Assembly: GCA_902536935.1 (NCBI GenBank)
Contig: CACAZM010000016.1
Location: forward strand, 1-39,027
Length of the DNA stretch: 39,027 bases
DNA from: an uncultured Bacteroidota bacterium
Lineage (GTDB): Bacteria; Bacteroidota; Bacteroidia; Flavobacteriales; Flavobacteriaceae
Direction: 5' to 3'
Shown here in pieces: positions 1 through 8,653 of this stretch (positions are counted from its first letter, which is position 1; each line of letters opens with the position of its first letter). Made by a program: the position numbers and the translations under genes. The notes beneath the pieces are model-generated. The model worked only from the letters and a program-made list of their open reading frames with translations. It was not told the origin of the DNA and ran no database searches.

Positions 1-527
1 AGGGGTCATACATTGAAGCGGGTGTTAACAACACATCTTATACATTTTCATCTGATTATTCAAGTGATGATTTTGAGCTTGATTCATCAACTGGTATTTT
101 TTTGCGAGTAGGACTTGGAGAGATTATTGAAAACTTAAATTATGGTTTTAGCTACCAACAGTTTAACTCCCTTGGAAATCTTTATGAAAACACCTTTGAG
201 TGGAAAACAAATTATGTTGGCGGTTTTGTTCAATACAATCTGCCCCTCTTAGATGAAAGGCTATTTATTAACCCTGCCATTGAATTATTGACTTTATTTA
301 GTGGAAAACAATTTTCATTTGGGGAAGTCTATAAACTTGGTGATGAAAAAGAGTTCACAGGAGCTTGGGTATCTCCAAGATTTGGGGTGACCTTTATGGC
401 TGTTGAATCCAGGAGCCTTTCAGTTGGTGTTGGTTACAACCTATCTTACAGTCTTAATCCAACTAACTCCACTGAACAATCACTAACTTTTATGTCCCAT
501 CAGCTTTCAATTAAACTAGGACTATGA
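1..527 (+). CDS. Outer-membrane beta-barrel-like protein, C-terminal part (truncated by window edge)
   Basis: The reading frame is open from base 3 to the TGA at 525-527, so the gene begins upstream of the window; the in-frame TTG at 102 is probably internal. The visible ~174 residues alternate short polar and aromatic/aliphatic segments and end in HQLSIKLGL, as beta-barrel outer-membrane proteins of Bacteroidota often do. Segments such as [11 protein letters not shown] and [12 protein letters not shown] look like adjacent transmembrane strands. The stop overlaps the start of the collagen-like gene by 4 bases (ATGA), which suggests one operon. No specific family was recognised; a porin-like or cell-surface structural role is inferred from composition only. 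Confidence 0.55.
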   Translation, partial: GSYIEAGVNNTSYTFSSDYSSDDFELDSSTGIFLRVGLGEIIENLNYGFSYQQFNSLGNLYENTFEWKTNYVGGFVQYNLPLLDERLFINPAIELLTLFSGKQFSFGEVYKLGDEKEFTGAWVSPRFGVTFMAVESRSLSVGVGYNLSYSLNPTNSTEQSLTFMSHQLSIKLGL

Positions 528-2992
528 AAAACTCTACTCTATTATTGTTTGCCTTTTGTGTAAGCTTTGGTCTTTTTGGACAAAATAGAAATGGTATTTC
601 GTATCAGGCACTTATCACAAGTCCTGTAAATGACAATGGCATTACAATCAGCCTTCCTGGGGTGGATAAAAAAATCATTTCATACCGTAATAGAGATGTT
701 TGTCTGCGTTTTTCTTTTTTAGATTCTAACGGAAACACTGAATATGTTGAAACTCAGCAAACAACTACAGATAGCTATGGTATGGTAAACCTAGTTATTG
801 GTACAGGCACTCCTGATGCTGGATACTCATGGTATAGTATTGCTTGGACTGCTGAGTCTAAATCACTAAAAGTTGATGTTGATTATGGAACAAGAGGAAA
901 TGTTAGCTGTGACAATTTTGTTGGATTAAGTGTACAAGAGTTAACATCTGTTCCATTTGCTCTTTATGCACCAAGTGTTGAAGGAGCTCCTGGTCCTGAA
1001 GGACCTCAGGGACCAAAAGGAGATAAAGGAGATCAGGGTCCACAAGGGCCGAAGGGTGATAAAGGTGACACTGGAGACCAAGGACCTCAAGGAGCTATTG
1101 GACCCGCCGGTGCTACTGGACCTGCTGGACCTACTGGCCCCTCAGGAGTTGACTCAACAGTGCCTGGACCCGCTGGGCCACAAGGGGAAACAGGCCCACA
1201 AGGACCTAAGGGTGATAAAGGAGATAGTGGAGACCAAGGGCTGCAAGGGATACAAGGACCCGCCGGTGCTACTGGACCTGCTGGACCACAAGGTGCAACA
1301 GGAGCTGACTCAACAGTGCCTGGACCTGCTGGAGAACAAGGAGCAACAGGGCCACAAGGACCTAAGGGTGATAAAGGAAATACTGGAGATCAAGGACCGC
1401 AAGGTGAAACAGGGCCACAAGGTCTTCAAGGGATACAGGGTATCCAAGGTGAAACTGGACCCGGAGGAGCTGACTCAACAGTACCTGGACCTGCTGGAGA
1501 ACAAGGAGCAACAGGACCACAAGGACCAAAGGGTGATAAAGGAGATACTGGAGATCAAGGACCGCAAGGTGAAACAGGGCCACAAGGTCTTCAAGGGATA
1601 CAAGGGCTAACCGGACCTCAAGGAATTCAAGGACCACAAGGTGCTACTGGTGGAGATGGTCCGCAAGGCATAGCAGGCAATAATGGAGCTGATGGGGATT
1701 CAGCATATGACATCTGGTTAGCACTTGGAAATACAGGGACTCAACAAGACTTTATAGATTCCTTAACCGGTCCGCAAGGACCACAAGGTGATACCGGATT
1801 GCAAGGATTACAAGGAATTCAGGGTGAAACAGGAGAAGATGGAGATTCAGCATATGAAATCTGGCTTTCACTTGGGAATACTGGCAGTCAACAAGATTTT
1901 ATTGATTCTTTAAGTGGAACAGGAAGCAGTTTAAGCATCCAAGAACGACTGGATAATGGAGAAACTCCTTGGCAACTATTAAATCAAGGGATTGAAAAAT
2001 CAGTATTATATGGAAAGACATACCAAGGTGGATTAATTATGTATTTAGATGAAAGTACAGAAAATGGGATGGTAATTACTGATTATAATGTTTCTACTGA
2101 TAAATGTGCACCAAATGATAATAATGTAAATTTCAATACATCAGATTCTATAGGTTCAGGACTATCAAATACTCAAGCTATTTCGGGAATTTGGCCTCAA
2201 GTTGCAGGTGCATGTTTAGATTTAATTTACAATGGATATGATGATTGGTATTTACCAAGTAGGGATGAGGCAATTTTAGCAGTACAAAATATACCTAATT
2301 GGAATGTGACTGAATATTGGACTTCTTCACAAACAATTACTAGTCTTTCGTCGCAAAATTATTGGAAACTCATTCAGTCAGGTGAGGCAGTAAATGCTGA
2401 CCATAACTTTTGCTACGCTGAAGTAAGAGCAGTGAGATCCTTTGGAAATAGCTCGTCATCTGCAAATGAATCGTCTGAAACTACTTCGTCTGTTTCAACT
2501 TACAATATAAACACATATTACGCTGAACTTGGAGGCTATGTAATCGATGTAAATGATGATGGTACTTCTGGAGTTGTAGTTGCAATGCAAAATCAATCTG
2601 AATATACAAATTGGTGGGATGCTTTTAATTTGGCTAATGATCCTACTTTACATGACAATGCTGGAAAAAAGTTTAGAGATTGGAGACTTCCTACAAAAAG
2701 AGAATTAGAACTAATGTGGCAAGTTTATGAAAATGGTAATGAGCCTAACTTGTGGGGGGGTGGAAATTCAGGATACCTTTGGAGTTCATCAGAGCACTGG
2801 GATGGGCAAAATATTAATAACGCATGGTCTCATACACATTTGCAAGGTGGGATTACTGACTTTAAGCCCAAAACATTTTTGTATGCATTAAGAGCCGTTC
2901 GTTCATTTTTATCAAGCTCAAATAACTCGTCCAATTCAAATACTTCGTCAAATCCTAACCAAACCCTGATTTATCTTAGTGATGGGTTCTAA
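524..2992 (+). CDS. Secreted collagen-like repeat protein with two C-terminal DUF1566-like domains
   Basis: 822 aa. Residues 1-20 form a signal peptide ending LFGQ. Residues ~21-150 form an N-terminal domain of the type that precedes collagen-like repeats in Bacteroidota (GISYQALI... VPFALYAP). Gly-X-Y triplets run from about residue 154 to 437, rich in [11 protein letters not shown], with two inserts of the form [15 protein letters not shown] near residues 391 and 440. Two DUF1566-like (Lcl C-terminal) domains follow, marked by WYLPSRDEA...YWTSSQ...VRAVRSF (about 505-645) and WRLPTKREL...YLWSSSE...LRAVRSF (about 665-805), separated and followed by Ser/Asn-rich linkers. It is probably an exported fibrous surface protein or adhesin; the ligand is unknown. 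Its start overlaps the upstream barrel gene by 4 bases. Confidence 0.85.
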   Translation: MKNSTLLLFAFCVSFGLFGQNRNGISYQALITSPVNDNGITISLPGVDKKIISYRNRDVCLRFSFLDSNGNTEYVETQQTTTDSYGMVNLVIGTGTPDAGYSWYSIAWTAESKSLKVDVDYGTRGNVSCDNFVGLSVQELTSVPFALYAPSVEGAPGPEGPQGPKGDKGDQGPQGPKGDKGDTGDQGPQGAIGPAGATGPAGPTGPSGVDSTVPGPAGPQGETGPQGPKGDKGDSGDQGLQGIQGPAGATGPAGPQGATGADSTVPGPAGEQGATGPQGPKGDKGNTGDQGPQGETGPQGLQGIQGIQGETGPGGADSTVPGPAGEQGATGPQGPKGDKGDTGDQGPQGETGPQGLQGIQGLTGPQGIQGPQGATGGDGPQGIAGNNGADGDSAYDIWLALGNTGTQQDFIDSLTGPQGPQGDTGLQGLQGIQGETGEDGDSAYEIWLSLGNTGSQQDFIDSLSGTGSSLSIQERLDNGETPWQLLNQGIEKSVLYGKTYQGGLIMYLDESTENGMVITDYNVSTDKCAPNDNNVNFNTSDSIGSGLSNTQAISGIWPQVAGACLDLIYNGYDDWYLPSRDEAILAVQNIPNWNVTEYWTSSQTITSLSSQNYWKLIQSGEAVNADHNFCYAEVRAVRSFGNSSSSANESSETTSSVSTYNINTYYAELGGYVIDVNDDGTSGVVVAMQNQSEYTNWWDAFNLANDPTLHDNAGKKFRDWRLPTKRELELMWQVYENGNEPNLWGGGNSGYLWSSSEHWDGQNINNAWSHTHLQGGITDFKPKTFLYALRAVRSFLSSSNNSSNSNTSSNPNQTLIYLSDGF
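1151..1620 (+). repeat. Internal direct repeats in the collagen-like gene
   Basis: Three long units begin with the sequence encoding DSTVPGPAG at 1151, 1307 and 1472 (spacing 156 and 165 bases, in frame). The second and third are nearly identical for about 130 bases. Such repeats can expand or contract by slippage or recombination without breaking the frame. Confidence 0.8.
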
Positions 2993-3002
2993 TTATATGA
3001 TT

Positions 3003-3440
3003 ATGAAAAAAATATCTTTATTAATAATTGTTTTATTGAGTTTAAGCTCTTATTCTCAGGACACGCCTGGAAACCTTCAGTTTAATAAAATTATTAATTA
3101 TACTGTAAGTGAGCAAATATTGGGATCTAATGGAGGTGCTGCACCACAAACTTTTTCAACTCCAATTGAAGTTCCAAATGGAAAAGTTTGGAAAATAACT
3201 GCTATAAATGTTGCAAAATATAATGGAGTTAAACGTGAAGCATGTGTGCAGTGCGGAGTTGAAATTAATGGTCTGCTAATGTTTTTATCCTTTCATAGTC
3301 AGAATGGTCAAAATTCTAATATTAATAATGATTCTTCTTTTTGGCTTGATTCAGGTTCTAAAACTGTGAGGATGTTTAGTAACCAAAATAGCGAATATCA
3401 TTTATCAATATCTGCGATAGAATTCAATATAATTGATTGA
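3003..3440 (+). CDS. Small secreted protein of unknown function
   Basis: The ATG at 3003 is chosen over the in-frame ATG at 2979 because it gives a clean signal peptide (MKKISLLIIVLLSLSSYSQ) and avoids overlap with the previous gene. The mature part (~125 aa) contains VPNGKVWKITAINVAKYNG, a Cys pair (ACVQCG) and a beta-rich C-terminus ending ISAIEFNIID. The phrase 'PNGKVWKI' recurs in small Bacteroidota exported proteins next to collagen-like proteins, but I do not recognise a named family. It lies 10 bases after the collagen-like gene, on the same strand, so it is probably co-transcribed. Confidence 0.7.
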   Translation: MKKISLLIIVLLSLSSYSQDTPGNLQFNKIINYTVSEQILGSNGGAAPQTFSTPIEVPNGKVWKITAINVAKYNGVKREACVQCGVEINGLLMFLSFHSQNGQNSNINNDSSFWLDSGSKTVRMFSNQNSEYHLSISAIEFNIID

Positions 3441-3464
3441 GAAAATCACAGTTTTTTAGACGCT

Positions 3465-3484
3465 GATAGAAATGTTTGTCTGCG
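3465..3484 (+). pseudogene. Fragment resembling the collagen-like gene's N-terminal domain
   Basis: 20 bases at 3465-3484 match 689-708 at 18 of 20 positions, in the part of the collagen-like gene that encodes RNRDVCLR. It is followed almost at once by an in-frame stop. This may be the remnant of a second copy of that gene, but the match is short. Confidence 0.3.
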
Positions 3485-3490
3485 GTTTGA

Positions 3491-4189
3491 TTAAATTCCA
3501 ATTTCTAAAAGTTTAGATTTAATTACAGTTGACCACAACTTGTATCCATCAAAATTTAGGTGTAATTCATCATTCAGAAAAAGGGATTTAATTGGTGATC
3601 CATCGGCTCCGATAAACTTATCTCGAGTGCTTATGAAATATAGGTTTGGTTCTTCTTTACAAAACCGTTCAAGCTTTTTGTTTGCCTGAAGAATTTTATT
3701 CCAAACTTTCCATCTTTTTGGGGTAGGTGTAGTTTCTATTAAAAAAATGGGTATGTGTTTATGAATGCATCTAATCAGTTTATAATTATACCTAAATAGC
3801 CTTTTAACCTCGTTAGGAGATAAATCCCCCACTAAATTTGTGAAGTCATTTGAGCCTGTTATGTCGTTTGCAACAAAAATTAAAATTGCTTTTGGTGAGT
3901 GATTTTTTACTAATCTCTCTGAAAAATGAACTAAATCATAAAAATGCGCTCCTCCATAACCCCTTTTAACAGAGCTGTATGGATACATATCTACTTGAAT
4001 ATTATCCCATAACCTTATACTTGAGCTTCCGATAAATAATAGATCATCTTCACCTGCTTTTTGCTCAAAATCAAGACTTTCCAAAAGTGAAACCTCTTCT
4101 TCAAATTGCCAATTTGATTGTGAATATTTTATCAATGGAGAACAAGACAAATTTGATAAAAGAAAAACCAAATAAATTAAATACTTCAT
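3491..4189 (-). CDS. SGNH/GDSL-type hydrolase lipoprotein
   Basis: 232 aa. The N-terminus MKYLIYLVFLLSNLSC is a lipoprotein signal (lipobox NLSC), so the protein is probably membrane-anchored outside the cytoplasm. SGNH-family blocks are visible: block I FIGSSSIRLWD with the nucleophile Ser in GSSS, a Gly block (GYGGAHFYDL), the Asn block (FVANDITGSND) and block V (NDELHLNFDGY) supplying Asp and His. Members hydrolyse esters on lipids or glycans; the substrate cannot be told from sequence. Block I is nearly the same as in the C-terminal domain of the fusion protein at 17384-18751. It is transcribed convergently to the upstream small secreted-protein gene. Confidence 0.8.
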   Translation of the reverse strand: MKYLIYLVFLLSNLSCSPLIKYSQSNWQFEEEVSLLESLDFEQKAGEDDLLFIGSSSIRLWDNIQVDMYPYSSVKRGYGGAHFYDLVHFSERLVKNHSPKAILIFVANDITGSNDFTNLVGDLSPNEVKRLFRYNYKLIRCIHKHIPIFLIETTPTPKRWKVWNKILQANKKLERFCKEEPNLYFISTRDKFIGADGSPIKSLFLNDELHLNFDGYKLWSTVIKSKLLEIGI

Positions 4190-4209
4190 TTTACAAAATT
4201 AACCCATCT

Positions 4210-4262
4210 GAAATATATTAAAGTCTTAAAAGTAGCTGAATTGAGAGAAGAAGGTGGTAGTG
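4210..4262 (+). repeat. Divergent copy of integrase-tail repeat (repeat A)
   Basis: TTAAAAGTAGCTGAATTGAG and the next bases encode LKVAELREEG, matching the LEVAELKEED tail of the repeats described at 28-39 kb. The region downstream diverges and stays open to a TAG near 4321. It is the most degenerate A copy and lies far from the others. Confidence 0.35.
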
Positions 4263-4305
4263 GAGCCAAAAGGCGTAAAATCGATCATTTTCAAAAAAGT
4301 CAAGA

Positions 4306-4363
4306 ATTGTTTCGAAAATAGTTCAATGAGGTGTACAATTATCGTCAAGAATAATTTATTGTT
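4306..4363 (+). repeat. Left copy of direct repeat flanking a lipoprotein gene
   Basis: ATTGTTTCGAAAATA at 4306-4320 is identical to 5697-5711, and similarity continues for about 40 more bases up to TTATTGTT. The two copies are in direct orientation on either side of the lipoprotein gene at 4410-5645. Confidence 0.6.
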
Positions 4364-4409
4364 TTTGGGGATATTTTTTTGGTTAAGTTTGACATATATC
4401 TATTGCTCA

Positions 4410-5645
4410 ATGAGAAAGGTAAATTTTTTACTTATTGCAGGACTCTGTTTAATTATTTCATGTAATTCAAATATTAATAACGGTGCAGACTATTTAAATA
4501 TAGATTCTTGTGGTGTGGAATTAAATGAAAATGCACCTAAAACATCATGGTTCAAAGGATATAATGGAACTGGTGAGGAGTCTCATGGTCATTTTATTAT
4601 GAGTTGTAAAGATGGAGGGTTTTTACAAATAGGTGAAACAGGGTATATCCCTAATTCAAAAATATTAGTAGTAAAAACCGATAATGAAGGTGATTTTTTA
4701 TGGTCAAAAGAAATTGGTCAACTAAAAAATAATTTAGGGAATTCAGTTATTGAGACCGATGACTCTTACTTTGTGGTTGGCGCATTAGACGAAAACAGCG
4801 CTATAATTAAACTTGAAAAATCCTCAGGAGAAATTATTAGTTCAAAAACTTTTGATTTGGGCGGTTCAGATGCATTTGAGCATATTGTTGAATTCCAAAA
4901 TGAGCTCATAGCTGTAGGATACAAAAATGCTATTGATAGTCAAAATACTTTTTTTACAGAAGGTCAAGCTACAATATCCGTACTGAGTGAAACAGGCAAT
5001 TTAATACAAACAAAATCCCTAAGTGAATATTTAGCACAAGCGTATCGAATTGAAATTTACAATAATTATTTTTTTGTAAGCGGATTGAGTGATGAAGCTA
5101 ATGATTATGTTCTTTTAAAAATGGATACTTCATTAAATGTTATTTGGAGTAAAAGGTATGGTGGGGAACAAAGTGATCATAATTTCGGAATGGATATTGA
5201 CATAGATGGTAATATTTTCCTAACCGGGCACACTCTTTCTGACACAGAAAATTGGGATACCTACACTATGAAAATTAATCTTGATGGCGATAAAATTTGG
5301 GAATCTAAAGTGGGAAATCCAAGAGGATTTGAACCTAAATATATACACGACGAAACTTGGGATGTAAAAGGTACTAATGATGGAGGGTGTATTATTGTTG
5401 CTGGATCTGGTGATGAGTATGAAAATTATAATGCGTATTGTGATTCAAATGGAACTTCTTCAAATCAATGGGTTGTATACTTAATCAAGTTTAGTGAAAG
5501 TGGTAAGGTTGAATGGCAAAATATTTATTTCGATTCTGAGGGAGGAGATTGGGCTGGTGAAGCAATAACATTAACTAATAACAATGAAGCTGTTGTTGCA
5601 GTTGACAATGGATCATTCGGTTTTTTAAAAATAAATTCGTTTTAG
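4410..5645 (+). CDS. Lipoprotein with beta-propeller-like repeats
   Basis: The ATG at 4410 is preferred over upstream in-frame starts because it gives a lipoprotein signal (MRKVNFLLIAGLCLIISC), leaving a 411-aa protein. The body has repeats of the type 'DGGFLQIGETG...ILVVKTDNEGDFLWSKEIG', '...VLLKMDTSLNVIWSKRYGG...' and '...YTMKINLDGDKIWESKVG'. These are blades in which a record is read out and ends in W-x-K-x-x-G, as in SBBP-like propellers common in Bacteroidota surface proteins. It probably sits in the outer membrane or periplasm; the binding partner is unknown. It stands alone on its strand and lies between the direct repeats at 4306 and 5697. Confidence 0.7.
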   Translation: MRKVNFLLIAGLCLIISCNSNINNGADYLNIDSCGVELNENAPKTSWFKGYNGTGEESHGHFIMSCKDGGFLQIGETGYIPNSKILVVKTDNEGDFLWSKEIGQLKNNLGNSVIETDDSYFVVGALDENSAIIKLEKSSGEIISSKTFDLGGSDAFEHIVEFQNELIAVGYKNAIDSQNTFFTEGQATISVLSETGNLIQTKSLSEYLAQAYRIEIYNNYFFVSGLSDEANDYVLLKMDTSLNVIWSKRYGGEQSDHNFGMDIDIDGNIFLTGHTLSDTENWDTYTMKINLDGDKIWESKVGNPRGFEPKYIHDETWDVKGTNDGGCIIVAGSGDEYENYNAYCDSNGTSSNQWVVYLIKFSESGKVEWQNIYFDSEGGDWAGEAITLTNNNEAVVAVDNGSFGFLKINSF

Positions 5646-5696
5646 AAAGTTCAATTTGTGTTTCTACAAAGCTTCACACTTTTAGTTAAAACAACG

Positions 5697-5753
5697 ATTG
5701 TTTCGAAAATATGTCAATAGGGAGTACGATTTATTCACAAAATAAATTATTGT
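5697..5753 (+). repeat. Right copy of direct repeat flanking a lipoprotein gene
   Basis: Partner of 4306-4363, with 15 identical bases at the left end and then about 75% identity by eye. A second short motif, CTAAGGGAGTGAAAT (around 5776), follows this copy and recurs as CTAAGGGAGCGAAAT near 8627, again just after a TTGTTTCCGAAA-like stretch. Confidence 0.6.
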
Positions 5754-5820
5754 TCCCGAAAATAATTTGTGGAGACTAAGGGAGTGAAATCAAACTATTT
5801 TAAAAGCGTTTAACCAGAGT

Positions 5821-7278
5821 TTAAATCTCTGATAATAAATTTCCAAGACCATCTTTAAACTGAAATCCTTCCATTGTTCTGTATTTGTTTAGTTTTTTGT
5901 TTGCTTCCAGCCCCCACAGTAAAAATTCCATCATAAAAAAAAGGTCTTCAGTAGGACAATCTGCTTGATGAGTTGCAATTAGTTTTTTCAAGTTAGGAAC
6001 ATTCATTAGAGTGTCTTGATAAATACTTTCAGGGAGATTATCTTCCAAAAACAATTCGTTATCACCATAAAACCATCCCAATAACAGATCATAAGGTCCT
6101 TCCTTATCTTCCTTTTCAAGTTTTTTAATATCTGGAAAGTATGTTGGAAATAAGGTTTTTACAGCTTGATTGATTAAGTGGTAAGAAATCTGTTCCGCCC
6201 CTTCTTGTTCGCCTTCATAAACCAATTCTACTTTTCCATTTATCGCAGGGATAATCCCCAAAAAGTCAGACATTCTAATGGACGTATTTTGCTCGCCAGA
6301 CATAAGCATACGTCGTTCAGCAGCGCTCATGAGATTTTCAAAAGCTGTGATGCTCATTCGCGCGCTCACGCCACTTCTTGAATCTACGTATTCACTTTTT
6401 CTGGCTTCAAAACCGATCTGTTCCAAAATATCACGTGCCAATTCAGGAACGTGAATGGCCTGTTGGACTGCTTTATTAGTCTTTGTCTCTTGCCGGGTTA
6501 TGGCCTTTGCTGTTTCCAAGTTGTGCGGGTAGTGCGTTAAAATTTGAGAACCGATACGGTCTTTAAGTGGAGTCACGATGCTACCGCGATTGGTGTAATC
6601 TTCAGGGTTTGCGGTAAAGACAAATTGGGTTTCAATAGGTAACCGCAGCTTAAAACCACGGATTTGAATTTCTTTTTCTTGTAAAATAGAGAAAAGCGCT
6701 ACCTGAATTCGTGCCTGTAAGTCAGGCAATTCGTTTAAAACAAAAATACATCTGTGCGCTCTTGGAATCATACCAAAATGAATTACGCCCTCATCGGCAT
6801 AGGATAGCTTCAGGTTCGCCGCTTTGATGGGATCAACGTCGCCAATCAGATCGGCTACACTTACATCTGGTGTGGCTAGTTTTTCAAAGAAGCGATCGTC
6901 ACGATGCAGCCAAGTAATGGGTGTATCATCTCCTTTTTCTGCAATTAGTGTCTTAGCAAAATTGCTAATAGGTGCAAAGGGATCATCGTTTATTTCAGAG
7001 CCTTCGACCACGGGGACCCATTCGTCTAATAATTGTGTGAGCTGTCGAGCAAGTCTTGTTTTGGCCTGTCCCCTCAAGCCAAGTAAGTTGATACTATGTC
7101 CTGAAAGCAATGCTCGTTCTACGTCGGGTATGACCGAATTTTCATAGCCCAAAAGCCCTTCAAATGTTGGTTTGAAACTTTGCATACGCTCTCTTAGGTT
7201 TTGTGCCAGTTCTTGTTGAATGGAAAGGGGTTTGTAATCTGTTTTTTTTAATTGCCCTAGTGTAGTGCTCTTTTTCAT
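5821..7278 (-). CDS. MoxR/magnesium-chelatase-I-like AAA+ ATPase
   Basis: 485 aa. It has a Walker A motif GLRGQAKT (residues ~67-74), a Walker B-like strand CIFVLNELPDL (~178-187) in which Asn replaces the usual Asp before Glu, a sensor-1 strand FVFTANPED (~219-227) and LKDRIG (~238-243). These place it among MoxR/ChlI-type AAA+ proteins. Members pair with von Willebrand A proteins and act as chaperone-like remodelling ATPases, often for metal-enzyme maturation or stress; true chlorophyll chelatase function is not expected here. It directly follows the vWA gene (ATG at 7278, vWA stop at 7279) on the same strand, which supports a two-component complex. The cellular target is unknown. Confidence 0.85.
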   Translation of the reverse strand: MKKSTTLGQLKKTDYKPLSIQQELAQNLRERMQSFKPTFEGLLGYENSVIPDVERALLSGHSINLLGLRGQAKTRLARQLTQLLDEWVPVVEGSEINDDPFAPISNFAKTLIAEKGDDTPITWLHRDDRFFEKLATPDVSVADLIGDVDPIKAANLKLSYADEGVIHFGMIPRAHRCIFVLNELPDLQARIQVALFSILQEKEIQIRGFKLRLPIETQFVFTANPEDYTNRGSIVTPLKDRIGSQILTHYPHNLETAKAITRQETKTNKAVQQAIHVPELARDILEQIGFEARKSEYVDSRSGVSARMSITAFENLMSAAERRMLMSGEQNTSIRMSDFLGIIPAINGKVELVYEGEQEGAEQISYHLINQAVKTLFPTYFPDIKKLEKEDKEGPYDLLLGWFYGDNELFLEDNLPESIYQDTLMNVPNLKKLIATHQADCPTEDLFFMMEFLLWGLEANKKLNKYRTMEGFQFKDGLGNLLSEI

Positions 7279-8403
7279 TTATCTCAATCTTTTTTTTCTA
7301 TTTTGTTCATAGTCTTCAAAAATCATTTCCCCTAAGCCCTTTAATCCTGTAAAGAATGCCTTTCCACTGTTGGCTTGTGTAAAATTTCGGATAAACTCTT
7401 TTAGATATAAGTCTTGTGCAATCATAAATGTAGTGATGGGAATGTGAAGTTTCCGTGCCTGCCGCGCCATATTGTAGCACTTATCCACAATATGATCGTC
7501 TAGTCCCATACTATTTTTATAATAGGTGCCATCAGAGTTTTTTAAACAACTTGGCTTTCCGTCGGTAATCATGAAAATTTGTTTGTTGCTATTTTTTCTT
7601 CTTCGCAACAAATCCATAGCCAAGGTCAGTCCAGCAACAGTATTTGTATGATAAGGTCCTACTTGCAAGTAGGGGATATCTTTCAATGCAATAGGCCAGG
7701 CATCGTTTCCAAACACTAAAATATCGAGCGTGTCTTTAGGGTATCGAGTGGTGATAAACTCTGCTAGTGCCATGGCAACTTTTTTGGCTGGCGTAATGCG
7801 ATCCTCACCATACAAAATCATGCTATGACTAATGTCAATCATCAAAACAGTACTCATTTGTGTATTGTGATAACTGTCTTCCACAACAAGGTCGTCCTGA
7901 TGCAATATAAAGTCAACCCCTGCCGATCGTATTTGTGCATTTCTAAGGCTTTCGGTCATGGATATTTTCTCTAGTGAGTCGCCAAATTGATAGGGTTTAT
8001 ATTCGCCTGTATCGTCTGCACCTTGACCAGTACTTTTGGTTTTGTGGTTGCCATTTCCTGCTTTTTTGAGTTTTCCAAAAATTTGCTTCAATGCGTGTTC
8101 GCGCAAAAGTTTTTCTGTTTTCGAAGTGAGAGACATGCCTTCATCGTCTCCTGTAACATCTCCTTTTGGCTGTATATAAGCACGTTTTAGCAAATCTTCA
8201 ATGAAATCATCTACGGTATATTCCGAATTGGTTAGTCCGTACTCTTTATCAAGTTCGCGCAACCAATCAATGGCTTCGTCAAAATCGCCAGATGTATGTG
8301 TAATGAGCTCTTTAAAAATTTCAAAAAGACGCTCGAATGGGGTTTGGTCCTTGGAAATATGTTGAGTAAAAGTAATCCCTAGAGTGGATAAATTTAGTTT
8401 CAT
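7279..8403 (-). CDS. von Willebrand factor A domain protein, partner of the MoxR ATPase
   Basis: 374 aa from the ATG at 8403 (MKLNLSTLG); in-frame ATGs at 8442 and 8427 would add a poorly conserved-looking N-terminus. The vWA MIDAS motif DISHS is at about residues 190-194, with the conserved Thr/Asp region MITDGKPS near 278-285 and a preceding YGEDRITPAKK segment. The N-terminal half is charged and helical (FERLFEIFKELITHTSGDF). vWA proteins bind metal and partner proteins, and those next to MoxR ATPases form the substrate-recognition half of the complex. The gene lies immediately upstream of the ATPase with no gap, so the two are very probably co-translated. Confidence 0.85.
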   Translation of the reverse strand: MKLNLSTLGITFTQHISKDQTPFERLFEIFKELITHTSGDFDEAIDWLRELDKEYGLTNSEYTVDDFIEDLLKRAYIQPKGDVTGDDEGMSLTSKTEKLLREHALKQIFGKLKKAGNGNHKTKSTGQGADDTGEYKPYQFGDSLEKISMTESLRNAQIRSAGVDFILHQDDLVVEDSYHNTQMSTVLMIDISHSMILYGEDRITPAKKVAMALAEFITTRYPKDTLDILVFGNDAWPIALKDIPYLQVGPYHTNTVAGLTLAMDLLRRRKNSNKQIFMITDGKPSCLKNSDGTYYKNSMGLDDHIVDKCYNMARQARKLHIPITTFMIAQDLYLKEFIRNFTQANSGKAFFTGLKGLGEMIFEDYEQNRKKRLR

Positions 8404-8653
8404 AGCACCGTAAATGTAATAAATCATTCCATAACTTTCCATTATGATGCTTTGAAATACAGCTAAAAATAAATTCTTATTTTCCGATATTATCAGATTA
8501 AAATAGGCTAGTTTAATCGAACTATTTTAGAGTTGATTTGTTTAAAATTTTAAGTTATTTACCTTAGTTTTTTTGGCTCTACCGTCTGTCTTTTTTTGGT
8601 TGTTTCCGAAACAATTCCTAAATAAATCTAAGGGAGCGAAATATATAGTTGCC

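Noticed and set aside
957-1637. Long open frames on both strands inside the collagen-like region
   Set aside because: These arise from the repetitive Gly-X-Y codons and have no start region or protein-like composition.
990-1910. Tandem repeats resembling a CRISPR array
   Set aside because: They are in-frame Gly-X-Y codons of a large open gene with no spacer-like unique sequences of constant length.
5821-8442. Magnesium chelatase for chlorophyll synthesis
   Set aside because: Only the I-like ATPase and a vWA protein are present, no H subunit or other pigment genes; MoxR-type function is more likely.
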